Positions 59,510 to 64,000 of a stretch of 64,000 nucleotides of DNA are shown one piece after another. Under the pieces are notes generated by a model. The model ran no database searches. It saw only the letters and a program-made list of their open reading frames with translations, and was not told the DNA's origin. The stretch is from assembly GCA_963760125.1 (NCBI GenBank), contig CAVXBV010000008.1, forward strand, positions 62,001-126,000, given 5' to 3'. Every line of letters starts with the position of its first letter. Within the stretch, counting starts at the first letter, position 1. The translations under genes and the position numbers were made by a program. The stretch comes from RYN-111 sp963760125 (lineage in GTDB: Bacteria > Actinomycetota > Actinomycetes > Mycobacteriales > SCTD01).

Positions 59510-59575
59510 GTGCAGGGTCAGTGCGGGGTCAGTGCGGGGTCCGTGCGGGGTCCGTGCGGGATCAGTGCGGGATCA
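59510..59575. repeat. Tandem array of six 11-bp repeats
   Basis: Six adjacent copies of GTGCGGGGTCA (59510, 59521, 59532, 59543, 59554, 59565), with base changes in the fourth or fifth last positions (variants GTGCAGGGTCA, GTGCGGGGTCC, GTGCGGGATCA). It fills most of the gap between the binding-protein start and the gene upstream, ending at that gene's stop codon. The 11-bp period is close to one helical turn. No function can be read from it. Confidence 0.9.
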
Positions 59576-60115
59576 GTGCGTCAGGACGTCAGCATCGAGG
59601 GGGTTGCACAGGGTGCAGGGCGAGAGCCCGTCACCGGAGGCGCTCACCTTGCGCAGGTCCTGCCGCCCTGCCACGACGGAGCAGTCCGGACGGTGCAGCA
59701 TCCCGCCCCGGGCGGTGGCGACGTAGGTGGACGCCGCGCCGTTGGTGGACGACGAGCCGCGTCGTGACGCGGGAGCGGGAAGGGGCTGGTTCCGCTCGTC
59801 GCGGAGTTCGTCGCGGATGTCGCGGAGGAGCTCCGCGAGCTCGTCGGTCTTGGTCCGCTGTTCGGCCGCACTGCGGGCGACCCACGAGCCGAAGTAGATC
59901 AGTCCCCCGACCACCGAGAGCCCGAGGCCGAGGATCCCGCCGCTGATGAGGTAGGGGAGCTGCTCGAACAGGTAAGGCGTGTGCGCGGCGCCGTACCACC
60001 CGAGCAGGATCATCAGCAGGCCGAGGGGGAGCAGCACCGCGCTCACGACGGCCAGCACCTGCTCGACGGAGACGCGGCGGGCCTTCCCGGTGGAGGACTC
60101 GGTGGGACTGGTCAT
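59573..60115 (-). CDS. Membrane protein with a cytoplasmic Cys-containing C-terminal domain
   Basis: The 180-residue protein has two membrane segments (about 19-40 and 49-72) and then a charged helical stretch. Its C-terminal domain has HRPDCSVVAG and SPCTLCNPLD, a Cys-x2-Cys knuckle plus another Cys and a His, a pattern that suggests zinc binding and recalls the ComEA/Ada-type H-x3-C...C-x2-C module. ATG at 60115 overlaps the upstream stop (ATGA); the longer frame is a shadow. It sits inside the ABC transporter operon; function unknown. Confidence 0.72.
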   Translation of the reverse strand: MTSPTESSTGKARRVSVEQVLAVVSAVLLPLGLLMILLGWYGAAHTPYLFEQLPYLISGGILGLGLSVVGGLIYFGSWVARSAAEQRTKTDELAELLRDIRDELRDERNQPLPAPASRRGSSSTNGAASTYVATARGGMLHRPDCSVVAGRQDLRKVSASGDGLSPCTLCNPLDADVLTH

Positions 60116-61575
60116 GCGGTCACGCTCCGGAGGTCGGGGACGGAGGTCGGGGCACCGAGTCGGCAGCCCAAGCCGAGCAGCGCGCCACCGGCGAGCCCCA
60201 AGAAGCGCAGCAACCCGAAGCCGATGACGCCGGCACCCAGGAGGGCCGCGAAGACCCACCCCGCACCGATGCCGCCGAACCCGAGGTACGTCGGGTTGCC
60301 CGCGAGGGCCGGCGAGCCCGGGGAGGACGGCGGAAGCTGAGGGGGCGTCACGTTGTCCGTCGCTCCGCTGACGAACGGTGAGGTGCCGACCGCCCCACCG
60401 GGAGCGATCGCGTCGATCGGTGGTGCGGCGGTGAACCCACCGCCGGGGTTGTTGACGACCGTGCCAGGAGTGGACGGGAACGAGGGGAACTCGAACGGCG
60501 GCAGGGAGATCGGCAGCGTCGCCGCCGACAGCGAGTTGGCGGACGCGAAGATGAACGTGATGTGCGGCGTCGCCTTCACGAAGTAGTAGAGCTGGCTGGC
60601 GAGCTCGGGAGGAAGGTTGCTGATGAGGCCGTTGAGCACCGGGTTGAGCACGCCGGTGGCCGGGGCGAGCAGCTTGCGCAACGGGCCGGTGTCGATGTCG
60701 ATGATCAGTCCACCCGCGACCCGCTTCACCCCGCCCGGAACGTCGCTGTTCGACTGGTTCAGCGTCCTTGCGGTGATGCCCAGCGCGTCGCGGACCTCCT
60801 CGGGAGTGTCCAGAGTCGGCAGGCCGTTGCTCTGCGGTCCGGCGTGCAGGCCCTTGTCATCGACGCTGAACGTGGTTCCGGCGATGGTCAGCCCGGTGAC
60901 GGTCGTCGTCCCGCTGGAGCCGGGCTTGGTGCCGTCGGCGTCGGTCGCCAGCACGGTCTTCACCGCACCGATGGTGATGACGCCCGCGAGGAGGTTGACG
61001 TCCTTCACCGCGCTCACGGCGCGGCCGACGGCCACGTTCTTGTCCGTCACGGTGGCCACCGACGTCGCGGTGACGTCTCCGACCATGACCTGGCCGGGCT
61101 TGTTGGTCGGGGTACCGTCGGCGGTGGCCGAGGCCTCGAGGCCCTCCGCGTGAGCGCCGCTCAGTGCTCCGCCGTCGACGCCCGTGGCGTCGAACGGCTT
61201 GTCGGGGTAGCGCGCCTCGCCCTTGAGCGGATAGGCCGGGGCGCCGGGGGCGATCTGCGCGAGGCCCTGGCCGAGCAGGTTGCCCGGCCAGAACGACGCG
61301 GTGATGGCGTGCGCGTTGGGGCCGGCCGAGACCGAGGCGAGCGTGTAGTTGGGGTCGCCCTCGAGGACCGCCGTACCCGAGTCGTGGGGCACCTGCAGCT
61401 CGGGGTCGTCGATCAGGACGCGCAGCGGCGTGGCCTCGACCACGACCGAGTAACCGGCAAGGGTCGTCTCGGTGCGGACCGTCTCCGCTCCGACGGCCGT
61501 CCCCAGTGGCACCATGCCGACGGTCAGGGCTCCGACCGCCACGAACCGGCCTGCTGTGCGAAGAGATCTGGTCAT
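60112..61575 (-). CDS. Secreted, C-terminally anchored protein encoded in the ABC operon
   Basis: A 487-residue protein with a signal peptide (about 1-29, RSLRTAGRFVAVGALTVGMVPLG, cleavage near AVGA) and a beta-rich body with many Thr/Val/Gly segments (VTATSVATVTDKNVAVG). It ends with a Pro-rich stretch and a hydrophobic anchor (about 440-475). Choice-of-anchor-type surface protein is the nearest description; no enzyme motif is visible. ATGA overlaps join it to livF above and the small membrane protein below, so it is made together with the transporter. Confidence 0.78.
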   Translation of the reverse strand: MTRSLRTAGRFVAVGALTVGMVPLGTAVGAETVRTETTLAGYSVVVEATPLRVLIDDPELQVPHDSGTAVLEGDPNYTLASVSAGPNAHAITASFWPGNLLGQGLAQIAPGAPAYPLKGEARYPDKPFDATGVDGGALSGAHAEGLEASATADGTPTNKPGQVMVGDVTATSVATVTDKNVAVGRAVSAVKDVNLLAGVITIGAVKTVLATDADGTKPGSSGTTTVTGLTIAGTTFSVDDKGLHAGPQSNGLPTLDTPEEVRDALGITARTLNQSNSDVPGGVKRVAGGLIIDIDTGPLRKLLAPATGVLNPVLNGLISNLPPELASQLYYFVKATPHITFIFASANSLSAATLPISLPPFEFPSFPSTPGTVVNNPGGGFTAAPPIDAIAPGGAVGTSPFVSGATDNVTPPQLPPSSPGSPALAGNPTYLGFGGIGAGWVFAALLGAGVIGFGLLRFLGLAGGALLGLGCRLGAPTSVPDLRSVTA

Positions 61576-62288
61576 GCTGCACCTCCGAGGTAGGCGGCGG
61601 AGAGCTCGCCTTCGATGTCGGCAGGTTCGCCGAGGGCTGTGACCCGTCCTTGCACCATCACGATGCCGAGCTGCGCGACGGCCAGGGCCCGGCGCGCGAA
61701 CTGCTCGACGACCAGCACCGAGACGCCTTGGCGTCCGATGTCGCCGACGATCTCGTAGAGGTCTTCCACGATCTTGGGGGCCAGCCCCATCGACAGCTCG
61801 TCGAGCAGCAGCAGCGCGGGATCGCTCGAGAGCGCGCGCGCCATCGCCAGCATCTGCTGCTCGCCGCCGGAAAGGCGACCGGCGAGCTGGGTCCGACGCT
61901 CTCCGAGGCGCGGGAACTGAGCGAAAGAGCGCTCCTCGATCTCGCGCGACGAGGCCTTGGCCGCGAACGCGAAGAGGCTGATGTTCTCGGTGACCGTGAG
62001 GTTGGGGAAGATGCCGCGTCCCTCGGGGATCGTGCACAGCCCCGCGCGGGCGAGCCGGTCTGGTGCGGCGCCGTTGAGGTGGTGCCCCCCGAGGTGGACG
62101 TGCCCCCCCGTGGGGTTGAGCAGCCCGGCGATGCAGTTCAAGGTCGTGGTCTTCCCGGCGCCGTTCGGCCCGAGCAGCGCCACGACGCTCCCCTGGGGCA
62201 CCGAGAAGCTCACGCCGTGGAGGACCTCGATCCGGCCGTATCCGGCGGTGAGGTCGATGACGTCGAGGGCGTTCTGCCTCTCACTCAC
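61572..62288 (-). CDS. livF: ABC transporter ATPase, LivF type
   Basis: The 238-residue ATPase has Walker A GPNGAGKTT (near residue 39), signature LSGGEQQ (SGRLSGGEQQMLAMARAL) and Walker B LLLLDELSMGL, with a D-loop following. It begins VIDLTAGYGRIEVLHGVSFSVPQGS, the LivF pattern. Partner of LivG in a heteromeric HAAT-type transporter. Overlaps livG as ATGA. Confidence 0.93.
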   Translation of the reverse strand: MSERQNALDVIDLTAGYGRIEVLHGVSFSVPQGSVVALLGPNGAGKTTTLNCIAGLLNPTGGHVHLGGHHLNGAAPDRLARAGLCTIPEGRGIFPNLTVTENISLFAFAAKASSREIEERSFAQFPRLGERRTQLAGRLSGGEQQMLAMARALSSDPALLLLDELSMGLAPKIVEDLYEIVGDIGRQGVSVLVVEQFARRALAVAQLGIVMVQGRVTALGEPADIEGELSAAYLGGAA

Positions 62289-63028
62289 AAGGCCGCCTCC
62301 GCGAGCTCAGCGGCGCTGTCGTCAGCACCGAGGTAGGCGTCCTGCACTCGCTTGTCGGCGCGGATGGCGTCGGGGGTACCGCTCGCGATGATCGAGCCGA
62401 AGTCGAGGACGTGGATCGTGGAGCAGAGCCCGAGCACGAGCTCGACGTCGTGCTCCACGATGAGCACCGACCGGCCGTCGTCCTCGGCGAGCGAGCGGAT
62501 GAGGACAGCGAAGTCCTCGGTCTCCGCCTCGCTGAGACCGCTGGACGGCTCGTCGAGCAGCAGGAGTCGAGGGCTGCATGCCAGCGCACGGGCGAGCTCG
62601 GTGAGCCGAGCGATGCCGGTGGGGACGGAGTCGGCGGTCACGTGCGCGAAGGCACGCAGACCGACCCGGTCGAGCAGCTCGTCGCAGATCTGGCGAGGGT
62701 TGTCGAGGCCACGCATCTCCGCGGCGACCCGGATGTTGTCGGCCACCGACAATGACCCGAACACCTCGAGGCGCTGGAACGTCCGCCCGATGCCCGCGAG
62801 CGCGCGCTGCCGCGGGTGGACCTTGGACACGTCTCTGTCGTCGAAGCGCACGGACCCGCTCGTCGGGGTCTGGAGGCCGGTGATGACGTTGAACAGGGTC
62901 GTCTTGCCGGCACCGTTCGGACCCATCAGCCCGACGACCGTGCTCTCGGCGACGTCGAACGTCGCACCGTTGACCGCGACCACACCCCCGAACCGGACGT
63001 GGACATCGTCGATCTCAAGAAGAGCCAA
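62285..63028 (-). CDS. livG: ABC transporter ATPase, LivG type, with degenerate signature motif
   Basis: A 247-residue ATPase with Walker A GPNGAGKTT, Q-loop GRTFQRLEVFGSLSVADN, Walker B RLLLLDEPSSGLS and switch His in VEHDVEL. The signature loop reads VPTGIARLTELARAL instead of LSYGQ/LSGGQ. Start: TTG at 63028 with GGAGG six bases upstream, overlapping the livM stop by 14 bp; the GTG at 63055 would add nine residues. Partner ATPase to LivF. Confidence 0.9.
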   Translation of the reverse strand: MALLEIDDVHVRFGGVVAVNGATFDVAESTVVGLMGPNGAGKTTLFNVITGLQTPTSGSVRFDDRDVSKVHPRQRALAGIGRTFQRLEVFGSLSVADNIRVAAEMRGLDNPRQICDELLDRVGLRAFAHVTADSVPTGIARLTELARALACSPRLLLLDEPSSGLSEAETEDFAVLIRSLAEDDGRSVLIVEHDVELVLGLCSTIHVLDFGSIIASGTPDAIRADKRVQDAYLGADDSAAELAEAAL

Positions 63029-64000
63029 CGGGAGCCTCCAGGCTTCGTGACCCACTGATCGGGGCGTACGGGTCGAGGAGGCGTTCGGTGGAAGGTGCGG
63101 GGTTCTCCCAGTACCGCAACCGACGTCCCTGCTCCATCAGCAGTCCGACCAACCCGTTCGGGTTGTTGACGAGCAACCGGATGCCGACGAACAGCACGAT
63201 GTAGGCGAGGTTCTTCACGGTCGCGTCGCTGTTGATGATGAAGCCCGTGGTCAGGCACCCGTAGATGAAGCCACCGACCAGCACCCCCGAGATGCTGGTG
63301 ACGCCGAAGACGATGGCGAACAGCAGCAGCGGGAGGTTCTGGAAGAAGAAGAAGTCCAGCGTGCCCACGGTGCTCTTCATGCCGGCGAACATCACGCCGG
63401 CGACACCGGCGAGCCCAGCCGACGTCGCAAAGACGGCAACGCGGGTCACCGTGGTGCTGAAGCCCAGGGTGGCGCAGGCAGCCTGGGAGTCGCGGGTGGC
63501 GAGCAGGATCCGGCCGTACTTGCTGCGGCGGATGGACAGGATGACCCAGGCCATGAGCACGAAGGCGACGACCACGGCCATCGCGAACGAGCGCTCCGAC
63601 TCCAGGTAGCCCGGCCGTGCGACGTTGATCGTGGACCCCTGCGCGCCGAAGCCGACCAGGCCTGTCTCGAACACCGTGTGATCCATGGCCGCGGCGATCG
63701 CGAGGGTCCCGAGCCCGATGTAGAGCCCTCGCAGCCGGAGCGCCGGAAGGGCGACGAGCGCCCCCACCACGGCGGTCAGCAAGAAGGCCGTGATCAGCGA
63801 CAGGACGGTGATCTGCGGGTGGAAGCCGAGCCCGGTGAAGGGGATGTCGAACCCGCGGGCAGCGACCAGTGCGCCGACGCCCACGAAGCTGAGCTGGCAC
63901 AGCGAGACGTCTCCGCCGTAGCCGATCAGCAGGACCAGCGACAGCATGATCAGAGGCAGGCACATCGCCTGGCCGAAGCGGGAGTTGTTCGCCGCGCCCA
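63015..64000 (-). CDS. livM: ABC transporter permease, LivM type (5' end outside window)
   Basis: The frame stays open to the window edge, so the N-terminus is missing. Visible are about seven to eight membrane segments with the permease loop RDSQAACATLGFSTTVTRVAVFATSAGLAGVAGVMFAG (EAA-like position) and GVTSISGVLVGGFIYG. A LivH permease is presumably encoded just beyond the window. A hydrophilic tail of about 45 residues (RLRYWENPAPSTERLLDPYAPISG) extends past the last membrane segment. Confidence 0.88.
   Translation of the reverse strand, partial: GAANNSRFGQAMCLPLIMLSLVLLIGYGGDVSLCQLSFVGVGALVAARGFDIPFTGLGFHPQITVLSLITAFLLTAVVGALVALPALRLRGLYIGLGTLAIAAAMDHTVFETGLVGFGAQGSTINVARPGYLESERSFAMAVVVAFVLMAWVILSIRRSKYGRILLATRDSQAACATLGFSTTVTRVAVFATSAGLAGVAGVMFAGMKSTVGTLDFFFFQNLPLLLFAIVFGVTSISGVLVGGFIYGCLTTGFIINSDATVKNLAYIVLFVGIRLLVNNPNGLVGLLMEQGRRLRYWENPAPSTERLLDPYAPISGSRSLEAPVGSS

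Noticed and set aside
59510..59575. CRISPR array
   Set aside because: Units are adjacent without spacers and only 11 bp long; this is a simple tandem repeat.
1..64000. tRNA, rRNA, insertion sequences, prophage or attachment sites
   Set aside because: No transposase, integrase, tRNA-like cloverleaf or long terminal repeat was seen; coding is continuous and base composition looks even.

Overview
This window comes from a high-GC actinobacterium. GTG and TTG starts are frequent, genes are joined by ATGA/GTGA overlaps, and biotin-dependent carboxylase and F420-type (LLM) enzymes are present. No taxonomic marker (rRNA, tRNA) is visible; a Nocardioidaceae-like or related lineage is a guess. From about 6.3 kb to 57.8 kb it is almost entirely a steroid catabolism island, resembling the cholesterol/bile-acid gene sets of Mycobacterium and Rhodococcus in a rearranged, compacted order. 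Orthology calls rest on recalled similarity to M. tuberculosis proteins, not on a search.

Layout. 0-6.3 kb is a housekeeping flank: the tail of an FxLYD-like protein, an acyl-CoA carboxylase alpha chain, an LpdA-like flavoprotein, a gamma-glutamylcyclotransferase-like protein, a membrane protein, an EamA transporter and an SDR. 6.3-9.1 kb (minus) is marR-kshA-small Cys protein-kshB, the 9alpha-hydroxylase that opens ring B. 9.1-16.9 kb (plus) is an SDR-fadE30-fadE33-like-ipdA-ipdB-ipdC-ipdF-echA20-SDR operon for the C/D rings. 17.6-20.3 kb (minus) holds fadD3 and an OYE-family gene; kstR2 diverges at 20.35 kb, followed by a fadE31-fadE32-echA-NTF2-echA-fadD17 operon. 26.8-32.4 kb (minus) holds kstD, an SDR, fadA6, a DapB-like reductase, a frameshifted hypothetical gene and an SRPBCC gene. 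An IclR gene diverges at 32.4 kb. 33.3-39.5 kb (minus) is one continuous operon hsaA-C-B-E-G-F-D covering ring A/B cleavage through the end of the meta pathway. 39.6-49.9 kb holds mostly plus-strand accessory genes: SDRs, a second DapB-like reductase, lipase-like proteins, WS/DGAT, LLM, DUF1214, sulfotransferase and SRPBCC.

50.0-52.9 kb is an odd two-gene module: an Ala/Asp-rich internally duplicated protein followed by an M50 metalloprotease-like membrane protein with a PqqD-like N-terminus. 52.9-57.1 kb (minus) is fadE34, LLM, EthD-like and NTF2-like genes, and kstR diverges at 57.2 kb. After a bidirectional terminator, 57.9-64.0 kb (minus) is a branched-chain-amino-acid-type ABC transporter operon (livM-livG-livF, a secreted anchored protein, a small membrane protein and a lipoprotein binding protein). 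It is a candidate importer for the island.

Regulation is readable in the DNA. Four palindromes fit the KstR2 consensus AnCAAGnnCTTGnT (one of them with a mismatch) and six sites fit or resemble the KstR consensus TnnAACnnGTTnnA. They sit in the promoter gaps of nearly every steroid operon, and the genes for both regulators are in the window. The model is that KstR controls upper-pathway and ring A/B genes and KstR2 controls HIP (C/D ring) genes, with three candidate sites for three regulators packed into the kshA/fadE30 divergent promoter.
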